A DNA stretch of 64,000 bases from Ralstonia wenshanensis (GCF_021173085.1 NZ_CP076412.1:1302001-1366000); one strand, 5' to 3'; numbered from the stretch's first letter, positions 17,922 through 27,178 are shown. Notes: a model not told the origin generated them from the letters alone. Program-made: numbers and translations.

Positions 17922-18926
17922 TCAAGCCGTCGCCTTGCTACCGGCCGGAGCGCGCAGCGCTTCGATGTTGTTCAGGCGACGGCGCGCCACTTCGAACTCC
18001 TCGGCAAAGCGCTTGACGAGTTCCGCTGCCGGCACGACGCGCTTGACCGCGCCCACGCCCTGGCCGGCGCCCCAGATGTCTTTCCATGCCTTGGCCTTGG
18101 CGCCGCCGCCCGAGCCGAAGTTCATCTTGCTCGGGTCCGATTCCGGAAGCGCGTCTGGGTCCAGGCCGGCGCCTTCGATGCTCTTGCGCAGGTAGTTGCC
18201 GTGCACGCCGGTGAACAGGTTCGTGTAGACGATATCGCTGGCGGTGCTTTCCACGATCGCTTGCTTGTAGCCCTCGATCGCGTTGGCTTCTTCGGTGGCG
18301 ATGAATGCGGATCCGACGTAGGCCAGGTCCGCGCCCGCTGCCAACGCCGCCAGGATCGCATTGCCGTTGGCGATGGCGCCCGACAGCAGCAGCGGGCCGT
18401 CAAACCATTCGCGAATTTCGTGGATCAGCGCAAACGGCGAGGTCGTGCCCGCGTGGCCGCCCGCGCCCGCCGCCACCGCGATCAGGCCATCCGCGCCTTT
18501 CTCGATCGCCTTCTTGGCAAATTTGTTGTTGATGACATCGTGCAGCACGATGCCACCGTAGCTGTGCACCGCCTGGTTCACGTCTTCACGCGCGCCCAGC
18601 GAGGTGATGACGATGGGCACCTTGTACTTCACGCACAGCTCCAGGTCGTGCTCCAGGCGGTCGTTCGACTTGTGCACGATCTGGTTGACGGCAAACGGCG
18701 CCGACGGCTTGTCGGGGTGCTGCGCGTCGTACTCGGCCAGCTCCGTGGTAATGCGCTGCAGCCAGGTCTCCAGCAGCTCGGCGGGTCGCGCATTGAGCGC
18801 CGGGAACGAGCCGACCACGCCCGCCTTGCACTGCGCGATCACGAGATCGGGGTTGGAAATGATGAACAGCGGCGAGCCCACCACGGGCACGGACAGGCGG
18901 TTTTGCAGGATCGGGGGCAGCGACAT
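17922..18926 (-). CDS. nitronate monooxygenase (2-nitropropane dioxygenase family, FMN)
   Basis: A 334-residue TIM-barrel flavoprotein. Landmarks include VVGSPLFIISNPDLV near the N-terminus, GLIAVAAGAGGHAG (the His and phosphate-loop region) and LLSGAIANGNAILAALAAGADLAYVGSAF, which closes the FMN phosphate site. Such enzymes oxidise propionate-3-nitronate or alkyl nitronates, or act as enoyl reductase-like flavoproteins. ATG 18926 is used, as it gives the standard N-terminus. It lies downstream of, and on the same strand as, an NTF2-like gene. Confidence 0.85.
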   Translation of the reverse strand: MSLPPILQNRLSVPVVGSPLFIISNPDLVIAQCKAGVVGSFPALNARPAELLETWLQRITTELAEYDAQHPDKPSAPFAVNQIVHKSNDRLEHDLELCVKYKVPIVITSLGAREDVNQAVHSYGGIVLHDVINNKFAKKAIEKGADGLIAVAAGAGGHAGTTSPFALIHEIREWFDGPLLLSGAIANGNAILAALAAGADLAYVGSAFIATEEANAIEGYKQAIVESTASDIVYTNLFTGVHGNYLRKSIEGAGLDPDALPESDPSKMNFGSGGGAKAKAWKDIWGAGQGVGAVKRVVPAAELVKRFAEEFEVARRRLNNIEALRAPAGSKATA

Positions 18927-18978
18927 GGCAGTCTCCGTTGGAATCGTTATGGAATGAGGGAAAGGGGGCGAGCGGGTC

Positions 18979-19422
18979 TCAGGCTTCAGCCTTGAGCAGT
19001 GCGAGCTTGGCGCCCAGCTTGGCGCCCATGGCTGCGCCGAGTGCCTGCAAGCCGGTGGCCGGACGGACCATGACTTCAAATTCGACGATCTTGCCTTCAG
19101 CGTTGAAGCGCACCATGTCGATGCCCTTGAGGGCCTTGCCGCTCACGTTGGCGCTGAATTCCAGCACCACACTGGCGCCATCGTCGGTGGCGAAGCTGCG
19201 GTGGTATTTGAAGTCTTCAAAGACGGTGTTGACGGTGCGCAGGACCAGCGTGGTTGCAGTGCGGCCCGGGTAAGGCGTGTGCGCCACGGGCGAGCGGAAA
19301 ACCACTTCGTCGGCGAACAGCCGGTCGAGATCGTCCATGTTGCCGCTGTCGAGCATGGCGTGCCACGCCTCGAGCGTGGCTTGCGCGGGGGCGTTCAATG
19401 TCTGGGGAATCGGCTGCGGCAT
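18979..19422 (-). CDS. NTF2-like (SnoaL) fold protein
   Basis: A 147-residue protein with the NTF2-like cone fold pattern: an N-terminal helix (ATLEAWHAMLDSGNMDDL), a strand with DEVVFRSPV, and C-terminal strands (DMVRFNAEGKIVEFEVMVRP). ATG 19422 has CAGGAG about 6 nt upstream; longer starts add unrelated sequence. Function is unknown; some relatives are small-molecule isomerases. It is probably co-transcribed with the nitronate monooxygenase 52 bp downstream. Confidence 0.78.
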   Translation of the reverse strand: MPQPIPQTLNAPAQATLEAWHAMLDSGNMDDLDRLFADEVVFRSPVAHTPYPGRTATTLVLRTVNTVFEDFKYHRSFATDDGASVVLEFSANVSGKALKGIDMVRFNAEGKIVEFEVMVRPATGLQALGAAMGAKLGAKLALLKAEA

Positions 19423-19537
19423 GCTGGCTCCTGGGCAGAAAGTGCAACGGATTGCATCAATGTGGGACGCAACATAGCACAGCCAACTTTCTCTATGCAA
19501 CAAGTTGCATAGTGGGGCCCTTCGACTTCAGTCGTTG

Positions 19538-20005
19538 TCAGCCGGCAGCGTTCTGGGGGTGCGGTGCACGTACCACGATGACGGTGCGGTGCGACAGGCG
19601 CGCCGTGCGCTCGGCCACACTGCCCAGCAGAAGGCGTGCGAGCCCGTGCTTGCCGTGCGAGCCCACCACGATGGTGTCGGCCTGCCACCGCTCGGCCTCG
19701 TGCTCGAGCGCGAGGCCGATGTCGTCGTCGGTGGAGTCAAGCATCAGCACGCCAGTTTCAGCAGCGGTGCCGTCAGCGTCGAACAGGCGCTGCAATTCGA
19801 CCAGCGATGCGCTGGCCGTGCGGTGCGCCTCGTCGCGCAACTTGTCGACGCTGTAGATTTCGCGCGACTCCGGCATGGCCGGCGAGCCGATCGCCCAGAC
19901 GACCCGGACCCGGCCGTTGAATGCGCGGGCAAGGGCGGCGGCTTCCTCCACCGCCAGGTGGGATTCATGGGTGCCGTCGAAGGCAGCAAGAATGCGTTGA
20001 TGCAT
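19538..20005 (-). CDS. universal stress protein, UspA family
   Basis: A 155-residue single-Usp-domain protein. It starts with RILAAFDGTHES and has the ATP-binding signature GSHGKHGLARLLLGS (G-2x-G-9x-G-S type), so it is likely the nucleotide-binding Usp class. ATG 20005 is the family-standard start. It is monocistronic, or follows the LysR gene on the same strand across 91 bp. Confidence 0.9.
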   Translation of the reverse strand: MHQRILAAFDGTHESHLAVEEAAALARAFNGRVRVVWAIGSPAMPESREIYSVDKLRDEAHRTASASLVELQRLFDADGTAAETGVLMLDSTDDDIGLALEHEAERWQADTIVVGSHGKHGLARLLLGSVAERTARLSHRTVIVVRAPHPQNAAG

Positions 20006-20096
20006 GGGGCGCTCCGCAGAATCGGAATGGGAATGCCTCACTGTAGCAGCGCAGGTGGGCGATGCTGCACCCCGGATGTGCCCGGGTTGCGCCGCA

Positions 20097-20996
20097 TCAA
20101 ACAGACGCCGTCGTGTGCGCTGGGTGCGCCAGCAGCAAGTCGAGCAGCCCTTGCGCCGCCACCGACAGGCTGCGCCCGTCGCGTCGGATGACATACAGCG
20201 TACGCATGAGCCCAGGCAGCGGCAGCGGCCGCACCACCAACTCCGGCAGGCGGAACTGGAACAGCGCCAGCGCAGGAATGACGGTGATGCCCAGGTTGGC
20301 CGCCACAAGCGCCGCCGCAGTGGCGAGGTGTTCGACTTCCATGCCGCTGCGCAGCTTGGTCGGGTGCAGCGCCGCATCGAGGTATTGGCGGATGCTGGTG
20401 TTGCGCGCGAGGTGGATGAACGGCGTGTCGACGAGGTCGCCCACGGCCAGCGCGGGCTTGCGCGCCAGCGGGTGATCCTGGTGGCAGACGAGGTGGAAGT
20501 CGTCGGTGCAGAACGGTTGCGCGGTCAGGCCCGCCATGTCGGCGCCCATGGCCGCAATGGCGAAGTCCGCCGATCCGCGCCGGACCATGTCGATGCACGG
20601 GTCCGACAGTTGATCGTGCAGCGCCAGTTGAATGCCCGGATGCTGTGCAGAGAACGCGGCCAGCACGCCCGGCAGAATGCCCGCCGCGATTGACGGCAAG
20701 GCGGCCACCGTTACGCGCCCCGTGCGGGCTGCGGCGCGATCGCGCAGCTCGGAAAACGTCGCCTCGAAATCGGCCAGCAGCCGCAGCGCAGATTCCGCAA
20801 AGGCTTCGCCCTCGGGCGTCAGTTCAACATGGCGCGTATTGCGGTCGAACAGGCGCACGCCGGCATCGGCCTCCAGGTTCTGAATGAGCGCGCTGAAGGC
20901 CGACTGCGACAGGTGACACGTCTGTGCCGCCTGCGTGAAGTTCTTGTGCTCGCGTAGCGCGGCAAAGGCGCGGAGCTGCTTGACGGAAAGGTTCAT
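20097..20996 (-). CDS. LysR-family transcriptional regulator
   Basis: A 299-residue LysR protein with HTH FTQAAQTCHLSQSAFSALIQNLE (about 18-40) and an effector domain (about 90-295). It lies 27 bp after the AtuA-C-like gene on the same strand, so it looks like the distal gene of the CitMHS/AtuA cluster rather than a divergent partner. It may autoregulate that cluster. Confidence 0.86.
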   Translation of the reverse strand: MNLSVKQLRAFAALREHKNFTQAAQTCHLSQSAFSALIQNLEADAGVRLFDRNTRHVELTPEGEAFAESALRLLADFEATFSELRDRAAARTGRVTVAALPSIAAGILPGVLAAFSAQHPGIQLALHDQLSDPCIDMVRRGSADFAIAAMGADMAGLTAQPFCTDDFHLVCHQDHPLARKPALAVGDLVDTPFIHLARNTSIRQYLDAALHPTKLRSGMEVEHLATAAALVAANLGITVIPALALFQFRLPELVVRPLPLPGLMRTLYVIRRDGRSLSVAAQGLLDLLLAHPAHTTASV

Positions 20997-21023
20997 GGCG
21001 ATGGCGGGCGTGGTTGCGCCAGC

Positions 21024-21344
21024 TTAGCCCGGAATCTCCAGCGTGAGCAGCGCGCTGGACAGCGACTTGCCATGCGCATCCAGCGCCAGCGAGCGCGTCA
21101 CGCCACCGGCCAACGCACCGTGCAGCACAAAGTTGAGCGCGCCGAGCTGGGGCAGCACGTAGCGCTCGACATCGCCGCGGACGAGTTCAGCGAAATGCGC
21201 GCGCACGCGCTCGGCCGTCACGTGTTGTTCGAGCATGGCGAAGTCTTCGGCGCATTCCGGACGAAGTGCGATGACGGAGATGCACGAGATGTCGCCCTTG
21301 TCGCCGGCGCGGGTGTGGGCGAGGTCGCGGAGGGTGCGGGGCAT
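21024..21344 (-). CDS. AtuA C-terminal ferredoxin-fold domain protein
   Basis: A 106-residue protein matching the small domain fused to, or encoded beside, AtuA/DUF1446 proteins. It begins LRDLAHTRAGDKGD, the recognisable family start, and ends with a beta-rich segment. It starts 1 bp after the AtuA-like stop (22701-21346 gene). Here the two parts are separate genes, while some homologues are fused. Biochemical role is unknown. Confidence 0.75.
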   Translation of the reverse strand: MPRTLRDLAHTRAGDKGDISCISVIALRPECAEDFAMLEQHVTAERVRAHFAELVRGDVERYVLPQLGALNFVLHGALAGGVTRSLALDAHGKSLSSALLTLEIPG

Positions 21345-21345
21345 G

Positions 21346-22701
21346 TCAGCTCTCCAGAATGTGCACGGCGTGCGGGGCGAGTTCAGCGGGAATCAACGTC
21401 GACGCCACGGCGATGATCTCGCGCGCGCTCTTGGTCGCGCCGCCGCCGCCGGACGGGCCGCACGTCAGCAGGGTTTCGACTTCGTTGCCGATGCGCACGG
21501 CTTCGGCCATCGATTCGGTGCGCGCGGCCACGCGCACGCGCACTTCGTACGGTTCGGCATAGGTGCGGGAAAGGGCTGCACCGTGCAGCGCATCCACGCC
21601 GATCAGCTCGAAGCGCGCCTCCGTCGTCTGCACGCCGGTCAGCGCCAATCGCTCGCGCACGATGTCGAGCGCCAGCTTGCCGCGCGCCACCGCGTTGGGG
21701 CCGGCATAGCTGATCTGACCTTCGCCGATATAGCTGTCGAGATAGCCGATCGAGACCTTCAACTGGCACGTGCGCGGTGTGCCGGTGGCGCCTTCAATGA
21801 CGACGCGGTCTTTGCCGCCGCTGTGCATGCGCACGTTGGAGAAGTCCGCCACCACGTCAGGCGTGAGGTACCGCGCAGGGTCATGGATCTCGTACAGCAA
21901 CTGCTCCTTGCACGTGGCTTCGGTGACGAGGCCGCCGGCCGAGGCGACCTTGGTGATCAGCACCGAGCCGTCTTCGCCCACTTCGCCAATGGGAAAGCCC
22001 AGTCGTGCGAGGTCGGGTACGTCCTTGATGCCGGGGTCGGCAAAGTAGCCGCCGGTGATTTGCCCCGCGCATTCGAGCAAATGCCCGGCAAGCGTGCCGC
22101 AGCCCAGGCGGTGCCAATCGTCCATGCGCCATCCAAAGGCGTGGATGAGCGGCCCGAGCGCGAGCGCCGGATCGGCCACGCGCCCGGTGATGACGACGTC
22201 CGCGCCTTGCGCCAGCGCATCGACAATGCCTTGCGCACCGAGATACGCATTGGCTGACACCATGCGCGCGTGCAGCGATGCGACCGGTGCGCCGCCATCC
22301 ATCAGCGTGAAGTCCTGGCCGCGGGCTTGCAGCAGGTGGAACACGTCGTCGCCGGTCACGGCCGCCACGCGCAGCTTCAGGCCCAGCTCGCGGGCGATGT
22401 CGCGCGTGCGCTCCGCCGCCGCCTGCGGGTTGGCCGCGCCCATGTTGGTGACGATGCGGATGCCGCGCGCTGCGCACGCTGGCAGCACGGCACGCATGCG
22501 CGCTTCGAGCAGCGGGTCGTAGCCGTGCGATGGGTCTTTGCGGCACACCTGCTGCGCCAGCGCGATGGTGCGCTCGGCCAGGCACTCGAACATCAGCACG
22601 TCGATGTCGCCGTACTCTGCGAGTTCCAGCGCCGGTTCGATGCGGTCGCCGGAATAACCGGCGCCGCCGCCGATGCGGAATGTTTTCAACGCGGTCTGCA
22701 T
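21346..22701 (-). CDS. AtuA-family protein (DUF1446)
   Basis: A 451-residue DUF1446 protein, named for acyclic terpene utilisation AtuA of Pseudomonas although most homologues are uncharacterised. Recognisable features are GGGAGYSGDRIEPALELAE at the N-terminus, LTCGPSGGGG near the C-terminus, and VVITGRVADPALALGPLIH. It sits between a CitMHS transporter gene (4 bp away) and its AtuA-C partner. That suggests catabolism of an imported (poly)carboxylate rather than a terpene; this is inference. Confidence 0.8.
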   Translation of the reverse strand: MQTALKTFRIGGGAGYSGDRIEPALELAEYGDIDVLMFECLAERTIALAQQVCRKDPSHGYDPLLEARMRAVLPACAARGIRIVTNMGAANPQAAAERTRDIARELGLKLRVAAVTGDDVFHLLQARGQDFTLMDGGAPVASLHARMVSANAYLGAQGIVDALAQGADVVITGRVADPALALGPLIHAFGWRMDDWHRLGCGTLAGHLLECAGQITGGYFADPGIKDVPDLARLGFPIGEVGEDGSVLITKVASAGGLVTEATCKEQLLYEIHDPARYLTPDVVADFSNVRMHSGGKDRVVIEGATGTPRTCQLKVSIGYLDSYIGEGQISYAGPNAVARGKLALDIVRERLALTGVQTTEARFELIGVDALHGAALSRTYAEPYEVRVRVAARTESMAEAVRIGNEVETLLTCGPSGGGGATKSAREIIAVASTLIPAELAPHAVHILES

Positions 22702-22705
22702 GCCA

Positions 22706-24004
22706 TCACCACGGAAGCACGCCCAGCACCACGGCCACTGCGGTCATCAGCAGCGAGGCACCGAACAGGAAGGGGATCGAGAATTTCTGGTGGTCGGCCA
22801 GCTCGATGCCGCACAGGCCCACCACGAGGAAGGTCGCCGGCGTGAGCGGGCTGACCGGGAAGCCGGTAGTCATCTGGCCGAGCACGGCGGCCTGCGCCAC
22901 ATGCACCGGCGCAACCCCCAGCATCTTCGATGCTTCTGCCACAACCGGCAGCACGCCGAAGTAGAACGAATCCGGATCGAACAGCAGCGACAGCGGCATC
23001 GACAGCACCCCCAGCACCACCGGAATGTGGTGTGCCATGCCGGGCGGAATGAAGTCGACCGCCGTCTTCGCCATCGCCGTGAGCATGCCGGACTTGCTCA
23101 TGATGCCGGTGAACACGCCTGCCGCCAGCAGAATGCTCGCCATCATCAACGCGGCCTTGGCGTGGGCGTCCACGCGCTGGCGTTGCTGATCGACATTCGG
23201 GTAGTTGATGAGCAGCGCGGCCACCACGCCCAGCATGAACATCACCACCGGGTCGACCTTGCCGCTCACCATCACGCCCATCACGACGACGGTGAGGATG
23301 ATGTTGATCCAGAAATTGCGCGGGCGGCGCAGCGCTTGTTCCGCATCTGACAGCGGGCGCGCGACGACTTGCGCGCCGCCGGCGTGGTTGGTGAGGCCCA
23401 GGCGTTTTTCTTCACGCTTGCCCAGCAGCCATGCGCACGCGAACACGAAGATGAGCCCCGCAATCTGCACCGGGATCAGCGGGTTGAAGATGTCCGTGAC
23501 GGGCATGTGCAGGGATGCGGATGCGCGAATCATTGGCCCGGTCCACGGAAGGAAGTTCACGCCGCAGGCCATTGACGTCACGCACGCCAGGATGCGGCGG
23601 TCCATGCCGAGCCGGTCATACAGCGGCAGCATTGCCGGAATGGTGATCAGAAACGCCACCGCGCCCGAGCCGTCCAGGTGAATCAGCAGGGCCAGCAGCG
23701 CCGAGCCCACCACGATGCGCGGCGGGCGGCTGCCCACAGTGCGCAGGATGCGGTCGATGATCGGGTCCAGCATGCCAGCGTCGGTGACGATGCCGAAGTA
23801 CAGGATGGCGAAGATGAACATCCCCGCGACGGGCGCGACGTCCTTGATGCCGCCGATGATGAACTTGCTGGTGTTGAGCCCGAAGCCGCCCACAAGCGCG
23901 GCGATGACGGGAATGGCAATGAGCGCGACCAGCGGCGACATGCGCTTCGTCAGGATGACGACAAACAGCGCCACGATGGTCAGCAGCCCGAGCAGTGCGA
24001 GCAT
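22706..24004 (-). CDS. CitMHS-family carboxylate (metal-citrate):proton symporter
   Basis: A 432-residue inner-membrane transporter with about 11-12 hydrophobic helices. It starts LALLGLLTIVALFVVIL and contains the family motifs VFTGIMSKSGM and SLLFDPDSFYFG. CitMHS proteins carry citrate or related tricarboxylates as metal complexes. A CGGAGGAG site lies just before ATG 24004. It is the first gene of the CitMHS-AtuA-AtuA-C-LysR cluster. The substrate cannot be read from sequence. Confidence 0.88.
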   Translation of the reverse strand: MLALLGLLTIVALFVVILTKRMSPLVALIAIPVIAALVGGFGLNTSKFIIGGIKDVAPVAGMFIFAILYFGIVTDAGMLDPIIDRILRTVGSRPPRIVVGSALLALLIHLDGSGAVAFLITIPAMLPLYDRLGMDRRILACVTSMACGVNFLPWTGPMIRASASLHMPVTDIFNPLIPVQIAGLIFVFACAWLLGKREEKRLGLTNHAGGAQVVARPLSDAEQALRRPRNFWINIILTVVVMGVMVSGKVDPVVMFMLGVVAALLINYPNVDQQRQRVDAHAKAALMMASILLAAGVFTGIMSKSGMLTAMAKTAVDFIPPGMAHHIPVVLGVLSMPLSLLFDPDSFYFGVLPVVAEASKMLGVAPVHVAQAAVLGQMTTGFPVSPLTPATFLVVGLCGIELADHQKFSIPFLFGASLLMTAVAVVLGVLPW

Positions 24005-24031
24005 GGTCTCCTCCGAGTTTTTTGGATTCGG

Positions 24032-24050
24032 AATCCCTGTTGGCGGGATT
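24032..24050. promoter_or_regulatory. inverted repeat upstream of the CitMHS cluster
   Basis: AATCCC-N7-GGGATT lies 27 bp before the transporter start, and a GGATTC-G-GAATCC palindrome (24024-24036) overlaps it. Position and size fit a regulator site, possibly for the cluster's LysR; no independent support. Confidence 0.35.
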
Positions 24051-24203
24051 TAGGAGCGACTGTAGAAGTTGGCGATCTGCCTGTGAAACAGAATATTTGG
24101 ATCGATTGTGCGGACTTGCCGATGAGTGGTGCCTACGCCGCCTGCCAAATCGCGGCAGAATGTCTCGCATTCCCCATCTGCCTATCCAACGCCGGAGCCC
24201 CCC

Positions 24204-24752
24204 GTGAGCGCTACCCCGACCGTCCTGATCCTGCCCGGCTGGCAGAACTCCGGCCCCGAGCATTGGCAATCGCGCTGGGAACGCCTGCATGGTGACCGCC
24301 GTGTTCAACAGCGCGACTGGTTTGCCCCGAAGCGTGCGGATTGGGTGGCCGCGCTGGAAGCCGAAGTCAGCGCGGCGCCTGGCGATGTCGTATTGGTGGC
24401 GCACAGCCTCGGCTGCGTGCTGACGGCACATTGGGCGGCCACTTCAGCTCGTGCGGTGCGCGTGCGCGGCGCCTTGCTGGTCGCACCGCCGCAGATTGAT
24501 CGCGCCGACATCCCGCCGGAGCTGGCCGACTTCCGGCCCATTCCGCAACAGCGTTTGCCATTTCCCGCTGTGCTCGTCTTCAGCACCGATGATCCGTTCA
24601 GTGACGCAGCCTGGAGCGATGGCCAGGCCGAAGTGTGGGGAGCCGAGCCCGTCAACCTCGGCGCGCGCGGCCATATCAATGCCGAATCGGGGCTGGGCGA
24701 TTGGCCGGAAGCCCGTGCCATCGTCACCAAGTGGATGAAAGACCTCATCTGA
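24204..24752 (+). CDS. RBBP9/YdeN-family alpha/beta hydrolase
   Basis: A 182-residue small serine hydrolase: LILPGWQNSGPEHWQ near the N-terminus, nucleophile elbow VAHSLGC, Asp in STDDPFSD and the catalytic His in GHINAESGLGDW. The GTG at 24204 is chosen over upstream non-ATG codons because GGAG precedes it and the family start is conserved. The physiological substrate is unknown. It lies 19 bp before the metal-responsive promoter. Confidence 0.85.
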   Translation: MSATPTVLILPGWQNSGPEHWQSRWERLHGDRRVQQRDWFAPKRADWVAALEAEVSAAPGDVVLVAHSLGCVLTAHWAATSARAVRVRGALLVAPPQIDRADIPPELADFRPIPQQRLPFPAVLVFSTDDPFSDAAWSDGQAEVWGAEPVNLGARGHINAESGLGDWPEARAIVTKWMKDLI

Positions 24753-24771
24753 CGCCACGGGAACATGGGGC

Positions 24772-24802
24772 TTGACCCTGAAGCTTCTTCAGGGTTTTGA
24801 AT
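24772..24802 (+). promoter_or_regulatory. MerR/CadR-type promoter with 19-bp spacer and dyad
   Basis: A -35 TTGACC (24772-24777) and a -10 TTGAAT (24797-24802) are separated by a 19-bp spacer holding the perfect dyad ACCCTGAA-N5-TTCAGGGT (24775-24795). Overlong spacers with a central dyad are the hallmark of MerR-family metal promoters (ZntR, PbrR, CadR). A CadR-type gene is encoded at 28926-29402. Counting from the -10, +1 falls at about 24809, the A of the predicted start codon. Confidence 0.85.
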
Positions 24803-24808
24803 GGAGGC

Positions 24809-27175
24809 ATGAAACCCGATCTCGCCTCCACCCTGCCTGTCCACGACCACGCCAAGCCGGAAGCCTCCGGCTGTGGCGGTTGCTGCGGTCATGCGCAACC
24901 GGTCGCAAGGGACACCGCTCAACATGCGCATGATCATGAGCACGACCACCACGATCATGACCACGGCCACGCGCCCGAAGCCGCTGCCCCCGTCGATGCC
25001 GAAGCGCGCGCAGCCGCCACCGGCCGCACCGTCCTGCGCATCGAGCAGATGGATTGCCCAACCGAAGAGCGCATGATCCGCGCCAAGCTGGGCAATGCGG
25101 AGGGCGTTGTCGCGCTGGATTTCAATTTGCTGGAGCGTCATCTCACCATCCACCACACCGTTAACGATGTCGCGCCCTTCCTGGAAGCGCTGCGCGCCAT
25201 CGGCATGGACGGCGAGGTGCTTGAGCAGCGCGACCGCCTGGCTGCAACACCTGCTGAGCCGACGCGCATCTCGCGCCGCACCTGGCTGCTCGGCATCGGT
25301 GGCGTGACCGCATTCGGGGCGGAAGCCATCGCCTGGTCGCTCGGTGATCACGCGTGGCCGGTACTGGCGCTGGCGCTTGCTTCTATTGCACTGGCCGGCG
25401 GCACGACGCTGCGCAAGGGCTGGATCGCCGTGCGCGCACTCACGTTCAACATCAACTTCCTGATGGCGGTGGCCGTCATCGGCGCGATGCTGATCGGCAA
25501 GTGGGCCGAAGCGGCCATGGTGATCTTCCTGTTTGCCGTGGCAGAAGCCATCGAAGCGCGCGCGCTGGTGCGTGCCCGCGATGCCGTGCGCGCGCTGACG
25601 GCCATCGCGCCGGACACCGCCGAGTTAGCCGATGGGGCGGGCGGCTGGCGCGATGTGGCGGTCGACAGCGTTGCCGTTGGCGCGCGCCTGCGTGTGCGCA
25701 CCGGCAGCCGCGTGCCTGTCGACGCGCGCATCGTGAGCGGCCGCGCCGCGCTGGACGAATCGCCAGTCACGGGCGAAAGCCTGCCGGTGGAAAAAGCCGT
25801 TGGCGACTCCATCCTCGCCGGCACCATCGTCACCGACGGCGTTGTCGAGGCGCAAGCCACGGCGGTGGCTGCGGACAGCACGCTGGCGCGTATCGCCGGG
25901 GCTATCCAGCAAGCGCAATCGCAGCGCGCGCCCACGCAGCGCTTTGTCGACAAGTTCTCTTCCATCTACACGCCCGCGATGATGTTGCTGGCGTTGGCGG
26001 TGGCCGTCATCGGCCCGCTGGTCACGGCCGACGGTTGGCTGGCGTGGACGTATCGCGCGCTGGTGCTGCTGGTGATCGCGTGCCCGTGCGCGCTGGTGAT
26101 CTCCACGCCCGTCACGGTCGTCAGCGGCCTGGCCGCCGCCGCGCGCCGCGGCATCGTCGTGAAGGGCGGTGTGTATCTGGAAAGCGGCCGGCGCCTGCGC
26201 GCGTTGGCGCTGGACAAGACCGGTACGCTCACTGCCGGCCGCCCGGTGCTGGATACGGTGATGCTGCCCGACGGCGCACGCCGCGCCGTCGCGGATTTGA
26301 ACGCCGCAACCGATGCGACGCAGTTGCAAGCATTGGCAGTTGCCGCGGCGCTCGATGCCAACACCACGCACCCGATTGCCGTGGCCATCGTGCAGGCCGC
26401 TGCGGCGCACGGCGCGGTCGATGCGAATTCGGTGGAAGACCTGTCGGTCCTGCCGGGCCGTGGTGTGGCGGGCACGCTCAATGGCGTGCGTTGGCATCTG
26501 GGCAACGCGGCGCTTGTTGCAGAGCGTGGCTTCGACACGTCCGACTGGCGCGCCGCTGCCGAGTCGCTGCAAGCGGAGGGCATGTCTGCCGTCACGCTGT
26601 GCGATGCGAACGGCGCGGTTGCGCTCTTTGGCGTGCGAGATCGCGAGCGCCCCGAAAGCACCGAAGCCATCGCTGCTTTGCGCGCACTGGACGTGACGCC
26701 CGTCATGCTCACCGGCGACGACCGCCGCGCTGCGCAGGCCATCGCCAAGACGGTCGGCATCGACAGCGTGCACCCAGAACAGCTACCCGCCGATAAGCAA
26801 CGCGTGGTGGGCGAGCTGGCCGCACAGCACGGCTTTGTCGGCATGGTCGGCGACGGCATCAACGACGCCCCGGCGCTGGCGCGCGCCGACATCGGTTTCG
26901 CCATGGGCGCAGCCGGTACCGCCACCGCGCTGGAAGCCGCCGACGTGGCGATCATGGACGACGACCCGCGCAAGCTCGCCACCTTCATCCGCATCAGCCG
27001 TCGCACGGTGGCCGTGCTGCGTCAGAACATCGCGCTGGCGCTGGGCATCAAGGCGGTGTTTCTGGCGCTGGCCGTGATGGGCGAGGCCACGTTGTGGATG
27101 GCGATCTTTGCCGACGTGGGCGCGAGCCTGCTGGTGGTGTTCAACGGGCTGCGGGTGATGCGCACGCGCGCCTGA
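24809..27175 (+). CDS. cadA: heavy-metal P1B-type ATPase (Cd/Zn/Pb exporter, CadA/ZntA type)
   Basis: About 788 residues. The N-terminus has CGGCC and a His/Asp-rich stretch (about residues 36-55) that likely binds metal, followed by one HMA-like domain with MDCPTEE (Cys83). The transmembrane metal motif is CPC (425-427), the phosphorylation motif is DKTGTLT (Asp469), and the SPVTGES, THP and GDGINDAPAL motifs are present. CPC with DCP indicates Zn2+/Cd2+/Pb2+ efflux. ATG 24809 fits family length, but GGAGG is only 1 nt upstream and the promoter places +1 on this ATG, so translation may be leaderless. TTG 24797 is the alternative. Confidence 0.9.
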   Translation: MKPDLASTLPVHDHAKPEASGCGGCCGHAQPVARDTAQHAHDHEHDHHDHDHGHAPEAAAPVDAEARAAATGRTVLRIEQMDCPTEERMIRAKLGNAEGVVALDFNLLERHLTIHHTVNDVAPFLEALRAIGMDGEVLEQRDRLAATPAEPTRISRRTWLLGIGGVTAFGAEAIAWSLGDHAWPVLALALASIALAGGTTLRKGWIAVRALTFNINFLMAVAVIGAMLIGKWAEAAMVIFLFAVAEAIEARALVRARDAVRALTAIAPDTAELADGAGGWRDVAVDSVAVGARLRVRTGSRVPVDARIVSGRAALDESPVTGESLPVEKAVGDSILAGTIVTDGVVEAQATAVAADSTLARIAGAIQQAQSQRAPTQRFVDKFSSIYTPAMMLLALAVAVIGPLVTADGWLAWTYRALVLLVIACPCALVISTPVTVVSGLAAAARRGIVVKGGVYLESGRRLRALALDKTGTLTAGRPVLDTVMLPDGARRAVADLNAATDATQLQALAVAAALDANTTHPIAVAIVQAAAAHGAVDANSVEDLSVLPGRGVAGTLNGVRWHLGNAALVAERGFDTSDWRAAAESLQAEGMSAVTLCDANGAVALFGVRDRERPESTEAIAALRALDVTPVMLTGDDRRAAQAIAKTVGIDSVHPEQLPADKQRVVGELAAQHGFVGMVGDGINDAPALARADIGFAMGAAGTATALEAADVAIMDDDPRKLATFIRISRRTVAVLRQNIALALGIKAVFLALAVMGEATLWMAIFADVGASLLVVFNGLRVMRTRA

Positions 27176-27178
27176 TCT

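Noticed and set aside
20004-20693. Long plus-strand open frame opposite the LysR gene
   Set aside because: It is the mirror of a high-G+C coding gene, is Arg/Gln-rich, has no family resemblance and no ribosome site.
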